This document shows, piece after piece, positions 23,923 to 33,713 of a stretch of 64,000 bases of DNA. The notes under the pieces are model-generated. The model had not been told where the DNA came from and did no database searches. It worked only from the letters and a program-made list of their open reading frames with translations. Both the position numbers and the translations under genes were made by a program. Position 1 is the stretch's first letter. The number at the start of each line of letters is the position of its first letter. Origin of the DNA: Chlamydiota bacterium (GTDB taxonomy: Bacteria > Auribacterota > Tritonobacteria > UBA1439); contig JAAYCL010000014.1 of NCBI GenBank assembly GCA_012729785.1, forward strand, positions 43,271 to 107,270, given 5' to 3'.

Positions 23923-24760
23923 GGAGGGCGGAAGGGGCGTGAAGAATATGAAAGGCCTGAAAGGGCTCGACGATGTGGCGATTTCGCGCATCATCGTCGA
24001 GGAGTACACGAAAGAGTTTTTGGCGCACCTCGACTGCGACGCGGCGGTCGTCGGCGCGGGGCCGTCGGGGCTCGTCGCCGCGCAGTACCTGGCGCGGGGG
24101 GGGATGAAGGTCGCCGTCTACGAGCGGCGGTTGTCGGTGGGCGGCGGGATGTGGGGCGGCGGCATGATGTGCGGCCGCTGCGTCTTCCAGGAGGCCTCCC
24201 TGCCGATTCTCCGCGAGGCCGGCGTGCGCGTCAAGGACCGCGGGGACGGCTACTACACGACCGACTCGATCGAGACGGTGGCCTGTCTCTGCGCGACGGC
24301 GGTGAAGGCGGGGGCGCGGATATTCAACCTGCTCTCGGCGGAGGACGTGATGATCCGCGGCGCGCGCGTGACCGGCGTGGTGCTCCAGTGGACCGCGGTG
24401 GAGGCGGCGCGGCTCCACGTCGACCCGCTGACCGCCGGCGCCAGATTTGTGGTGGACGCGACCGGCCACGCCGCGGAGATCGCCAACATCATCGTCCGCA
24501 AGATCGGGAAAAAGCTTCTGACGGAGACCGGCGACCTCCTCGGCGAGAAGCCGATGTGGGCGGAGCGTGGGGAGAGGACGATCGTCGCGCACACGAAGGA
24601 GATCTATCCCGGCGTCCAGGTGGCCGGGATGGCGGCCAACGCAGTTTTCGGCGGCCCCCGGATGGGGCCGATCTTCGGCGGGATGCTCCTCTCGGGGAAA
24701 CTGGCGGCGGAACGGATCCTCTCCGCAAGCGGCAGAAAACAGTTGCCGCGTCCCCGCTGA
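23900..24760 (+). CDS. thi4: Thi4-type thiamine thiazole synthase, His-type
   Basis: 286 aa. It makes the thiazole phosphate moiety of thiamine from NAD and glycine. Seen: the FAD/NAD-binding VVGAGPSGLVAAQYLA, GGGMWGGGMMC, and VVDATGHAAE near residue 193. At the position where the suicide enzyme has its sulfur-donating Cys, this protein has His173 (ARLHVDPL), as in the methanogen enzyme that uses free sulfide and can turn over repeatedly. That suggests an anaerobic, sulfide-containing habitat. GTG 23900 has GGAGG 5 nt upstream; a KGLKGL tract follows. Overlaps the RseC-like gene. Confidence 0.88.
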   Translation: MPTASAGEEGGRGVKNMKGLKGLDDVAISRIIVEEYTKEFLAHLDCDAAVVGAGPSGLVAAQYLARGGMKVAVYERRLSVGGGMWGGGMMCGRCVFQEASLPILREAGVRVKDRGDGYYTTDSIETVACLCATAVKAGARIFNLLSAEDVMIRGARVTGVVLQWTAVEAARLHVDPLTAGARFVVDATGHAAEIANIIVRKIGKKLLTETGDLLGEKPMWAERGERTIVAHTKEIYPGVQVAGMAANAVFGGPRMGPIFGGMLLSGKLAAERILSASGRKQLPRPR

Positions 24761-24771
24761 AGCCCTATACT
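24743..24771 (+). promoter_or_regulatory. Promoter for the small lipoprotein
   Basis: TTGCCG (24743-24748), 17-nt spacer, TATACT (24766-24771); the promoter straddles the thi4 stop and the ATG is 31 nt downstream. Confidence 0.7.
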
Positions 24772-24802
24772 GAAACCGACAAGGTTTAAGAAGGAGGGTA
24801 CG

Positions 24803-24976
24803 ATGAGGAAGCTCGTCTGCGCGGCGATGGCGATCGCGCTGGGTACCGCGCTCCTCGGGTGCAAGGAGCCGCCGCCGGAGGAAAAGGCGGCGAACGCGCT
24901 CAACAAGATGGTCGACTCGGCCAAACAGGCGGTCGACGACGCCAACAAAGCCGTCCAGGACGCCGTCAACAAGTAG
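24803..24976 (+). CDS. Small helical lipoprotein
   Basis: 57 aa. Signal peptide with lipobox LLGC (Cys20), then a short amphipathic heptad-like helix rich in Ala, Asp, Lys and Val ending DANKAVQDAVNK. This resembles abundant small Lpp/entericidin-like lipoproteins with coiled-coil tails, although it is far shorter than Lpp and does not end in the Lpp-type Lys attachment context with certainty (it does end in Lys). Shine-Dalgarno aaggagg lies 6-8 nt upstream. It has its own strong promoter and terminator, consistent with a highly expressed single-gene transcript. Confidence 0.75.
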   Translation: MRKLVCAAMAIALGTALLGCKEPPPEEKAANALNKMVDSAKQAVDDANKAVQDAVNK

Positions 24977-25000
24977 TTCCGGCGGCACGAGGCGCGACGC

Positions 25001-25040
25001 GCCCGGCGGCGGTGGGGGGCACCGCCGCCGGGCATTTTTC
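25001..25040 (+). terminator. Rho-independent terminator of the small lipoprotein gene
   Basis: Perfect 13-bp stem (gcccggcggcggt / accgccgccgggc) with 7-nt loop, followed by attttt. It is 24 nt past the stop codon. Confidence 0.88.
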
Positions 25041-25130
25041 TTGTTTCGGTTCCGTTGCCTCCGGGCGGCGCACGTAGTACCCTATCGGGTGGAAGGCCCG
25101 CGATGCCGCGGCCTTCGGGAGGGGGGAGGG

Positions 25131-25613
25131 ATGACCGTTCGACACCGGATCTGCGTGACCGCCGTCCTCCTCTGCGCGGCGTGCGTCTGCGCCGCGGCGG
25201 AGTGCCGGGGGGAGGAGCGGAAGCCGCTCTGCATCAATCCCTCGCCGCTGGTCGCGGGGCGGCGGTTCCAGTTCGACGTCGCCCTGCGGGCGCCGGTCTC
25301 CGTGCCGTTCGATGTCTACTGCTTCGCGAAAACCACCTACGGGAACTTCTCCCTGAGCTTCGACGGGTACGTCGGGTATATCGGCAACGGATGGCAGCCC
25401 GTCTACAGGGCCGTCTGGGGCCGGGAGTTCCCGTACTCGGCGCGCGTGCGGCCGAACGTGGTCATCCCCGCGGATATGCGGCACAACTACATCACCTTCT
25501 ACCTGTTCCTCGCGCAGTACGATGCGTGGATCCCGGCCACCTTCCTCGAGGAGCTGGGCCCCCACACCGCCAATATCATCTTCTTCGACTCCGTGAAGCT
25601 CCGCGTGAAGTAG
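25131..25613 (+). CDS. Exported single-domain protein related to the propeller C-terminal domain
   Basis: 160 aa. A signal peptide (about 1-25) is followed by one beta-rich domain. The order PSPLVAGRRFQFDVALRAP, then VPFDVYCFAKTTYG, then FYLFLAQYDAWIP matches the C-terminal domain of the propeller at 1526 (SPGDTLSAVF, then QPFTAYAVVIFPDG, then YEIVAAFF). It therefore looks like a free-standing version of that domain, probably secreted. The function is unknown. The ATG has a strong ggaggggggaggg Shine-Dalgarno. Genes at 25632, 26052 and 26477 follow at short spacing. Confidence 0.65.
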   Translation: MTVRHRICVTAVLLCAACVCAAAECRGEERKPLCINPSPLVAGRRFQFDVALRAPVSVPFDVYCFAKTTYGNFSLSFDGYVGYIGNGWQPVYRAVWGREFPYSARVRPNVVIPADMRHNYITFYLFLAQYDAWIPATFLEELGPHTANIIFFDSVKLRVK

Positions 25614-25631
25614 AAAGGCGCAGGCCGCCCG

Positions 25632-26042
25632 ATGCAGATGAAGCCGGATCTCGTCTACTCGGTCCTCTGCGACGACGTGCGCCAGGAGATCAACGGAAAG
25701 TTCATCTTCCTCGGCGTCTTCCAGAACATCTGGGTGAAGGGCCTGCCCGCCGTGCACCACCGCCTCTGCATCGCCAACTCCTGGTACAACGGCATCGGCG
25801 AGTTCCACGCCCGCTCCGCGGTCGTCGCCCCCGACAAGAAGACCCGCGTGGTCGAGAGCGTCCCGGTCAAGATCGTCCTCACGGAGGAGAACCGCGGTTC
25901 GATCGTGGTGAACTTCTTCCAGAACATCCGCTTCGCGGAGGAGGGGCTGTACTGGGTGGAGGTGAGCCTCGAGGGGACGCTCGTGACCCGCTACCCGTTC
26001 CGGGTTGCGCGCGCGCCGCAGAGGCCGCCAGCCGGCCCCTAG
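25632..26042 (+). CDS. Conserved hypothetical protein (DUF6941-like)
   Basis: 136 aa, no signal peptide. The N-terminus YSVLCDDVRQEINGKFIFLGVFQNI, with conserved LCDDVR, NGK and GVF, looks like a family of uncharacterised cytoplasmic proteins annotated DUF6941 in some databases. The rest is beta-rich, ending in LYWVEVSLEGTLVTRYPFRV. The function is unknown. Nineteen bp from the preceding stop and 9 bp before the thioesterase gene. Confidence 0.65.
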   Translation: MQMKPDLVYSVLCDDVRQEINGKFIFLGVFQNIWVKGLPAVHHRLCIANSWYNGIGEFHARSAVVAPDKKTRVVESVPVKIVLTEENRGSIVVNFFQNIRFAEEGLYWVEVSLEGTLVTRYPFRVARAPQRPPAGP

Positions 26043-26051
26043 CCCGCAGGT

Positions 26052-26456
26052 ATGCCCGCGCTCCGACTGAGCGACGACCGGTGGTGTTTCGCCTGCGGGG
26101 AGAAGAACCCCGCGGGGCTCAAGCTTGTTTTCTCCGCCGCCCCCGACGGCGCGCTCCGCGCCTCGTTCTCCTTCCGCAAGGAACATCAGGGGTACGAGGG
26201 GATCGTCCACGGCGGCCTGATCGGCCTCGTGTTGGACGAGATCATGCTGAACCTCGCCTGGCGGATGGGCCTGCGCGCGGTCACCGCCGCGCTCGACCTC
26301 CGGTTCAGGGAGGCCGTCCGGGTGGGGGAGCGGGTGGAGTTCACCGGGCGGATCACGGGGCGGAAGGGGAGGCTCGTGCTCGCGGAGGCGGAGGCGCGCT
26401 CCCCGGACGGCGCCCTGGTCGCCGAGGCGAAGGCCAAGTGCCTCCTGGTGGACTGA
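26052..26456 (+). CDS. Hotdog-fold thioesterase (PaaI/4HBT-like)
   Basis: 134 aa. It contains YEGIVHGGLIGLVLDEIM, where HGG and the following Asp/Glu are the active-site residues of PaaI/YbgC-type thioesterases. The N-terminal CFACGEKNPAGLKLVF is typical of a subgroup with a Cys-x2-Cys lead. It presumably hydrolyses an acyl-CoA; the acyl group is unknown. It is 20 bp upstream of nadE and in the same operon. Confidence 0.85.
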   Translation: MPALRLSDDRWCFACGEKNPAGLKLVFSAAPDGALRASFSFRKEHQGYEGIVHGGLIGLVLDEIMLNLAWRMGLRAVTAALDLRFREAVRVGERVEFTGRITGRKGRLVLAEAEARSPDGALVAEAKAKCLLVD

Positions 26457-26476
26457 TCCGCGGCGGGGGGACGGGG

Positions 26477-28101
<1,625 letters not shown>

Positions 28102-28108
<7 letters not shown>

Positions 28109-29499
28109 GCGGCCGCACGGGCGCGATGGTAGGAGGCCCGGGTGCGGTCCTTCAGCGCACGGTAGGCGCGGCTCAGCAGCTCGTGGCAGCGCGCCTGCTC
28201 CTCCCGGTACTTCGGATTGGCGTTCTGGAGCGCCCGCTCCCCGATCTCGACCGCGCCGCGCGGGTCCCGCCGCCGCATCCTGATCTCGCACTTTCCCGCG
28301 AGGGCGCGGGTGTTGCCGGGGTAGAGGCGGAGGAGTTGATCGAGGAACGCGTCCGCGGCGTCGAGGTCCCCGCCCCCGAGCGACTTCTCCGCGAGCGTGA
28401 TCAGGGCGGTGTAGGTGTCGGGCCCCGCCTTGAGCGCCCGCGCGAGCACGCCGTGCCGCGCCGCCTCCGCGGGCACCCCGAGCTTTTTGCAGGCGGCCTC
28501 GAGGACCTCGTGCCCGTGGGCAAGCTCGAATGCGAAGTAGGACGGGGTGCGCAGCAGCGCCTCCTCGCAGATGCGCCGCGCGGTCGAGGCATCCCCGCGC
28601 CGCAGCGCGAGCTCGGCGCGCCCGATGGCGACGCGCGAATTGCCCGCGTACCGCGCCCCGAGCGCGTCCAGTTCCGTCTCGGCATCGGCGAGGCGGCCCT
28701 GGCGCAGGTAGAGCTCGGCGAGGCTTGCCGCCCCCTGGAAGGTGCCGCGGACCTTCCGGAAGCAGTCCGCGGCCTCTGACAACCGGCCGGATTCCGCAAG
28801 GGCCCAGCCGAGCATCCCGATCAGGTCGGCGTCGTCGGCCTTGAAACCGAGCGCCTTTTTGTAGAAGCGCGCCGCGCGCCGCCAGTCCTGTCTCTTGGCG
28901 TACAGCCGGCCGAGGTCCTTGCACCTCCGGTAGCTCGGCCCGAAACGGCTGATCGCCTCGGAGAGGTTCGCGATGCCGCGGGGGAAATCCCCCAGCTTCT
29001 CCACGAGGAGGAAGTGGAGCCGCTCGTGGCTCCGCTCCTTCAGGGCGCTGCCGCGCGGGATGCCGCGATAGAGGCGCACCGCCTGCTCGAACATCCCGCG
29101 GTCGCGGTAGATGCGGTCGATCCTTTCGTACGGCGCCGGGTCGTCGGGGTCGGCGGCGATGAGCCTTTTGTAGAGGCGGATCGCGCGGGGGGCCTTGCCC
29201 GCCTCGCAGTAGGTCCTGGCGAGGTGGCTCAGCAGGTCGCGGTCCCCGGGGTTTCGGGCGAGGGCCTTCCTGAGCACGGCAGCGGCCGCGGCGTGACAGT
29301 TGTCGGCCCGCATCAGGGCCGCGAGCGCCTTGACGTTGGAGAGCTGCTGCGGCCGTTCGCGGACGAGGTCGTAGAGACGTCTTTTCTCGGGGGTGTCGAC
29401 GTCCTCCGGGACGGCGGCGGCGCGGGATCGGGCGTCAGGCGCCTGCCGCGGCCGGCGAGGGGGAGTCTTTTTTCGAGTCCTTCTTGGTGCCGCTGGCAT
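28102..29499 (-). CDS. Tetratricopeptide-repeat protein
   Basis: 465 aa. A basic, Pro/Arg-rich N-terminus is followed by about 10 TPR-like helix pairs covering most of the protein (e.g. LLSHLARTYCEAGKAPRAIRLYKRLIAADPDDP). No signal peptide or enzymatic domain is present, so it is a cytoplasmic scaffold. ATG 29499 is preceded by aaggagaagg. Its 5' end overlaps the 3' end of the FmdB-like gene by 65 bp, so the two are translationally linked. Confidence 0.8.
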
Positions 29500-29710
29500 C
29501 CTTCTCCTTTTTCTCCGCGGCCCGATACCCGTGGCTTCGGTAGTCGGTCGCGTAGAAACCGTGGCCCTTGAAGATGATGCCGGCGCCCGCGCCGATGAGA
29601 CGTTTCACGGCGGCGCCGCAGCGGGGGCACGCCTTCAACGGTTTCGCGGTGATCCGCTGAAACCGGTCGAAGCGTCCACACTTTCGGCACTCGTACTCGT
29701 AGGTTGGCAT
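29435..29710 (-). CDS. FmdB-family zinc-ribbon protein
   Basis: 91 aa. It opens with MPTYEYECRKCGRFDRFQ and has a second CPRCG pair, giving the small C4 zinc ribbon of the FmdB/CxxC_CxxC_SSSS family, originally linked to formamidase regulation. A GIIFKGHGFYATDYR segment, conserved in the family, follows, then a Lys/Ser/Ala tail. Likely a small regulatory or RNA-binding protein; the target is unknown. A GC-rich imperfect hairpin with a TTCG loop lies just upstream (about 29729-29765). Confidence 0.85.
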   Translation of the reverse strand: MPTYEYECRKCGRFDRFQRITAKPLKACPRCGAAVKRLIGAGAGIIFKGHGFYATDYRSHGYRAAEKKEKDASGTKKDSKKDSPSPAAAGA

Positions 29711-29774
29711 CGTCTGCAGTCCCCCGCGCGGCCCTCCCCGAAGGGGGGGCGGTGGCCCTTCTCCGTGCCGCAGG

Positions 29775-30764
29775 CTACGGTTTGGGCGCCGCCTCGGGCT
29801 TCAATCCGAGGTAGATGAGCGTCCCGGAGACGCACCAGACCACGAACGGGATGGAAAGGATCGAGAGGCGGATGATGAGCGTGAATGCGCCCCAGATGAA
29901 ACCGGCGAACGAGTAGGTCCACCGCAACGTATCCTGCGGCGCCGCGTACAATCCCCGCCCCACGAGCCCGGCAGGGGGGCTGCAGCACTCGGGGAGGGAG
30001 AAGAACCCGGCCGCGCAGTCGAACGCCCTGTTGAACGCCGGCGGCACGGAGGAGACGATCCGCGTGTACTGGGCGCCCATGGTCCGCGACGAGATCATCG
30101 CGTCCACGGCGGTGACCGCGGAGAGGAAATGGACGATGATGATGAAGACGAGCGCGGTGGCGATCAGGTAGCCGATGAAACGCACGGTGTTGGCCCGGAT
30201 GAAGTCGTTGAGCTCGCTGACCGGGCTCTCCTTGCCGACCATGATGATGGGGGGCAGGAGCAGGGTCCCGCAAAGGAGGATGATCCCCGCGGCGACGAGC
30301 AGGGCGCTCAAGAAGAAGAGCGGCAGCGCCAGGAACGGCCAGACGATCTCACCGAGGAAGGGGATGCGGCCGAACCAGCCGGCGATCGAGTGACAGAGCA
30401 CCATCAGGAGGATGATCAGGACGATCTTGAGCGGCGCGATGATCAGCGGCGTGGCGGATACCCGGACGGCGTGCAGCGCCCCTTTGAAATCGACCGCCGG
30501 GAGCCCGGCGACCTCCGCCACGGTCACCTTCGCGATCGCACCCCAGGTGAAGAATAGTATGAAGAGCACCGCCACCCAGTTCAGGATTGCGACGAGCGAT
30601 TGGAGCTGGCCGCGCAGGACGAAACCGCCGAGGAGGTTCATGATGACAAGGGAGGCCGCCACGGCGCAGACCATCCCGCCGATCTGCAAGGCGATCTTCT
30701 TCCCGCTGAACGAGAGGCTGAAGATCCTCGAGAAGGTTTTCATTCCCGTCTGCAACGCATCCAT
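29775..30764 (-). CDS. Polytopic membrane protein of unknown function
   Basis: 329 aa with about six to seven hydrophobic helices. Between helices 5 and 6 is a loop of about 60 residues with two cysteines (FDCAAG, LPECCSPPAG) that would be on the outer face. No transporter signature is seen; it resembles uncharacterised integral membrane proteins of uncultured bacteria. ATG 30764 has GGGAGGG upstream and a good promoter at 30813-30841. Confidence 0.7.
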   Translation of the reverse strand: MDALQTGMKTFSRIFSLSFSGKKIALQIGGMVCAVAASLVIMNLLGGFVLRGQLQSLVAILNWVAVLFILFFTWGAIAKVTVAEVAGLPAVDFKGALHAVRVSATPLIIAPLKIVLIILLMVLCHSIAGWFGRIPFLGEIVWPFLALPLFFLSALLVAAGIILLCGTLLLPPIIMVGKESPVSELNDFIRANTVRFIGYLIATALVFIIIVHFLSAVTAVDAMISSRTMGAQYTRIVSSVPPAFNRAFDCAAGFFSLPECCSPPAGLVGRGLYAAPQDTLRWTYSFAGFIWGAFTLIIRLSILSIPFVVWCVSGTLIYLGLKPEAAPKP

Positions 30765-30812
30765 GGCCGATCCCTCCCTGCGTAGGCGCGCCATTCCGCA
30801 CCATGCGGCCAC

Positions 30813-30841
30813 ATCGTACCGCAGCACCGATGCGCTGTCAA
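30813..30841 (-). promoter_or_regulatory. Promoter for the polytopic membrane protein
   Basis: Minus strand TTGACA (30836-30841), 17-nt spacer, TACGAT (30813-30818). Confidence 0.65.
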
Positions 30842-30875
30842 GCCCCCAAAACAGCCCCCAACACACCGGAACCGG

Positions 30876-30904
30876 TTGCGCGGCCCGTGCCTGCGTGGTA
30901 CACT
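30876..30904 (+). promoter_or_regulatory. Promoter for the small lipoprotein at 30930
   Basis: TTGCGC (30876-30881), 17-nt spacer, TACACT (30899-30904). The ATG is 25 nt downstream. Confidence 0.6.
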
Positions 30905-30929
30905 TACCCCCGATACCGGAGCGGTTTCT

Positions 30930-31097
30930 ATGGCCCTGACACGATACCTGTGGCGTGCGGGTGCGGTGCTGTGCATCGCCGCCCTGGCGGCGCTCCTCGC
31001 GGGGTGCGCGACCCCCGAGGGCGGCTCCTCCATCCCATGGGCCAGGCCCGAGCCGTGGGAGAACCAGCCGAACCTGATGCCCGGCGTGCGGTTCTGA
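30930..31097 (+). CDS. Very small lipoprotein with WARPEPWEN motif
   Basis: 55 aa. Signal peptide with lipobox LLAGC (Cys26), then only about 30 residues: ATPEGGSSIPWARPEPWEN and a short tail MPGVRF. The PWxxPExWE pattern recurs, as I recall, in tiny lipoproteins of PVC-group bacteria, so this is probably a real conserved gene. No function is known. It is 18 bp upstream of the glycosidase-like gene. Confidence 0.65.
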   Translation: MALTRYLWRAGAVLCIAALAALLAGCATPEGGSSIPWARPEPWENQPNLMPGVRF

Positions 31098-31115
31098 CGC
31101 GGGCGCTGCGTGGGT

Positions 31116-32342
31116 ATGCCTTCATTTCCCGTGAACGGCGGTCACCCGACGGCGGGGCTCGTCCCCGCTGCGCGTCCCTCCGCGGGGAGGCGGCGGCACG
31201 CCGCCGCCCGCCACGCGCTCCTCTTCTGCGCCTTCGCCGCCTGCGCCTCCGCCTCCCCCCGTCTCCGCCCGCGGCCGCCGGAGCGCCCCCGCGAGATGCG
31301 CGGGATTTGGGCGGAGTGCGAGGGCGCCAACGCCACGCTCTCCAGCCGCGCCAGGATCGAGGAGATGTTCCGGCGTCTGGAGGAGGCGGGCGTCAACACG
31401 GTGTTCCTGCAGGTCTACCGCGGGGACAAGGCGTGGTACCGTTCCGGGATCGCGGACGCGGGGCCGTACGACGCCTTTTATTCCCGGGAGAAGGCCTGCC
31501 CCCTGCGCCTGGCGATCGACATGGCGCACGCGCGGGGGATGCAGCTCCACGCATGGGTGAACGTGTTCAGGGTCTGGGGAGGACGGGACGCAAAGACGAT
31601 ACAGGCGCTCGGGAAGGGGGCGATGACCCGCGACCGGTCGGGGAAATCGATACTCGACTACCCCCGGCACGCGCTCCCCGACGGCGGCTACTGGCTCGAT
31701 CCGGGCGACCCGGTCGCGCGCAGGCATCTCCTGCGCGTTGTGCGGGAGCTGCTGGAGCGATACCCGGACCTCGACGGCATCCACCTCGACTACGCGCGGT
31801 ACCCGTTCGACGAGAAGGGGAAGACGGATTTCGGCTACGGGTCCGCAAGCGTGGCGGCGTTCAAGAAAGCCGCCGGCGCCGCCCCGAGTCGGCGTACGGC
31901 GGCGGCGCGGGCGCGCTGGGACGGGTGGCGGCGGGACCAGGTGACGCTGTTCGTCGGGGGGGCGAAGCGTCTGACGGGAAAACGGGGGAAGGCGCTCTCC
32001 GTGGCGGTCGTCGCCGACGAGAAGAAGTGCCGCGAGAGCACCTTCCAGGATTGGCGCCGCTGGCTCGGCGAGGGGCTCGTCGACTTCGTCGTGCCGATGA
32101 ACTACAGCGCGGACCGGGCGCTGGTCCGCGCGCGCGCGGAGAAGGCGCTCTCGGCGGCCGGAGCGGGGAAGAGGGTCGCCGTCGGGCTCGGGGCCTACAA
32201 GGTGCTGGATTCCCCCGCGGCGCTCGCGGCGCAGGTCGGGGACTGTAGAAGGCTGGGGGCGCTCGGCGTGGTTCTTTTCTCCTACGACAACCTGGCCAAA
32301 CGCCCGGGGCTGTTCGGGTATCTCGGGAGGAAGGTCTTTTAA
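31116..32342 (+). CDS. GHL10-type glycoside hydrolase-like protein
   Basis: 408 aa. After a Pro/Arg-rich N-terminus with a hydrophobic stretch (about 34-47, ending FAACAS, possibly a lipobox), the core is a TIM-barrel-like domain: EMRGIWAECEGANATL, INTVFLQVYRGD-type strand, LHAWVNVFRVWGG, and DGIHLDYARYPF, which matches the GHL10/DUF187 family of putative glycosidases. The Asp/Glu residues in the strand ends are the candidate catalytic acids. A later VVPMNYSADRAL fits the same fold. The substrate is unknown. It is probably exported. Confidence 0.75.
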   Translation: MPSFPVNGGHPTAGLVPAARPSAGRRRHAAARHALLFCAFAACASASPRLRPRPPERPREMRGIWAECEGANATLSSRARIEEMFRRLEEAGVNTVFLQVYRGDKAWYRSGIADAGPYDAFYSREKACPLRLAIDMAHARGMQLHAWVNVFRVWGGRDAKTIQALGKGAMTRDRSGKSILDYPRHALPDGGYWLDPGDPVARRHLLRVVRELLERYPDLDGIHLDYARYPFDEKGKTDFGYGSASVAAFKKAAGAAPSRRTAAARARWDGWRRDQVTLFVGGAKRLTGKRGKALSVAVVADEKKCRESTFQDWRRWLGEGLVDFVVPMNYSADRALVRARAEKALSAAGAGKRVAVGLGAYKVLDSPAALAAQVGDCRRLGALGVVLFSYDNLAKRPGLFGYLGRKVF

Positions 32343-32344
32343 CC

Positions 32345-32370
32345 GGCGCCCGGGCGGCGGCCCGGGCGCC
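32345..32370 (+). terminator. Strong hairpin after the GHL10-like gene
   Basis: Perfect 10-bp stem GGCGCCCGGG / CCCGGGCGCC with a 6-nt loop, 2 nt after the stop codon. It has no U tract, so it may stabilise the 3' end rather than terminate. Confidence 0.4.
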
Positions 32371-32393
32371 ATGCAACCCGCACGGGAGGAGCG

Positions 32394-32987
32394 ATGATGA
32401 ACGATACTCTGGAACGCAAAAACCTTTTCGGGGCCTACCTGCTGATCGCGGCGGTCGTGCTGGGGTTATTCCTGGTGTTACGGCAGATCGCCGTTTTCCA
32501 GCAGGCGCGGGTGAATGCCTCGATGCAGAAGGCGGCGCACAAGGCCGCCCCGATACCGCTTTCCACGACGCCGAAGCCGGCGATCAAGAAGATCGTCGAG
32601 ACGGAGCGCCAGATCGAAGACCAGGACATTCTGGAGGCGTACGAGAAGGAGGAACGCCGGCCGGGCCTGCTGCAGCTGTTCAGCGTAGGAGAGCGGTTGC
32701 TTCAGAAGAAGGTCGAGGGGGTCGAGTACGTGAAGGCGGTTCTTTTCAGGACGCAGGCCGGGACCGGGAGGATCCTCGCCGATGTCGCCCTGCACAACGA
32801 CTCCGCGGTCCCCGTCACCCCGCGGTTCCAGCTGATGCTCTTCAACGCCAAGGGCAGGTTCCTGTGCCGGGACACGATCCTCTACATCACGGAGGATCTT
32901 GCCCCCGGGGAGAAGAAGATCGAGACGATGAGTCTCCCCCGGGCTCCCCGGGATGTCGCGTTCTACGAGATTCGGCAGCTCGATTGA
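32394..32987 (+). CDS. Single-pass membrane protein with FxLYD-like domain
   Basis: 197 aa. A short cytoplasmic N-terminus is followed by one transmembrane helix (about 11-29), a helical stalk, and an extracytoplasmic beta-sandwich of about 90 residues (VADVALHNDSAVPVTPRFQL-type pattern, then LAPGEKKIETM), resembling FxLYD/DUF4352-like modules. The function is unknown. ATG 32394 has ggaggag upstream. The DUF4416 gene follows 16 bp after its stop. Confidence 0.65.
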   Translation: MMNDTLERKNLFGAYLLIAAVVLGLFLVLRQIAVFQQARVNASMQKAAHKAAPIPLSTTPKPAIKKIVETERQIEDQDILEAYEKEERRPGLLQLFSVGERLLQKKVEGVEYVKAVLFRTQAGTGRILADVALHNDSAVPVTPRFQLMLFNAKGRFLCRDTILYITEDLAPGEKKIETMSLPRAPRDVAFYEIRQLD

Positions 32988-33003
32988 GATTCGGAGCGAT
33001 CCG

Positions 33004-33543
33004 ATGGGCGCGGCAAGGGAGAAGGGGCCGGTCGCGCGCGTCGCCGCGCTGCTGTGTGCCGCGGGCGAGGACCCGCAGCTGTTCCTCGACGCCCTCGCCG
33101 GACTGTGGGGCGCCCCCGGACTCGTGGGCGCGCCGATACAGTTCGGTTTCACCGACTTCTATGAAAACGAGATGGGCCCCGATCTCGTCCGGCGCTTCGT
33201 CCTCTTCAGGGATCCCGCCCCGGCGGACGGCCTCCGGGACTGGAAGATCGAGGCCAACGCGCTGGAGGGGCGGTTCGCATCCGGGGGCAGACGGCGCCTG
33301 AACGCGGATCCCGGCTACCTGGATCCGGGCGCCGTCGTGGTGGCCTCCGTGAAGGACGCGGCCTCCCGGGTCTATCTCGGGAAGGGGATCTACGCGCAGC
33401 CGATGCTGCGCTTTGAGGCGGGAAGCTTCCGGGCGTGGCCCTGGACGTACCCCGACTACGCCTCGCCGGAGGCGATACGGTTCTTCAATGCGGCGCGGGC
33501 CGCATGCCGCGATATGTTTCGTCAGCCGGTGCGCGGTCGATAG
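33004..33543 (+). CDS. DUF4416-family protein
   Basis: 179 aa. Seen: the family hallmarks FTDFYENEMGP and GYLDPGAVVVASVKDAASRVYLGKGIYAQ, then AWPWTYPDY. DUF4416 is widespread in anaerobic and PVC-like bacteria and is sometimes annotated as GTP-binding, without experimental basis known to me. The start at 33004 is the closest to cggag; an upstream ATG (32953) would overlap the preceding gene. Confidence 0.85.
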   Translation: MGAAREKGPVARVAALLCAAGEDPQLFLDALAGLWGAPGLVGAPIQFGFTDFYENEMGPDLVRRFVLFRDPAPADGLRDWKIEANALEGRFASGGRRRLNADPGYLDPGAVVVASVKDAASRVYLGKGIYAQPMLRFEAGSFRAWPWTYPDYASPEAIRFFNAARAACRDMFRQPVRGR

Positions 33544-33605
33544 TCGATACCCGGCCGCCGAGGTTCGATGCGGCGGCGGTGCACGGACCCGAGCATCGAA
33601 TGCGG

Positions 33606-33634
33606 TTGACTTGCCCCCGGCCCATTGCTAGTAT
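33606..33634 (+). promoter_or_regulatory. Promoter for the split transketolase
   Basis: TTGACT (33606-33611), 17-nt spacer, TAGTAT (33629-33634). Confidence 0.7.
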
Positions 33635-33713
33635 CGGTTCCCCACCGGGGGGCTATCCTTCCGTGACGACGAGGTTCGGCGGCTCGACAAGGCGCGACAG
33701 GAAACAGACCGCG

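Noticed and set aside
25055-26476. An N-terminal extension of NadE back to 25055
   Set aside because: It would be antisense-like Arg/Pro-rich noise overlapping three real genes; ATG 26477 gives the usual NadE start.
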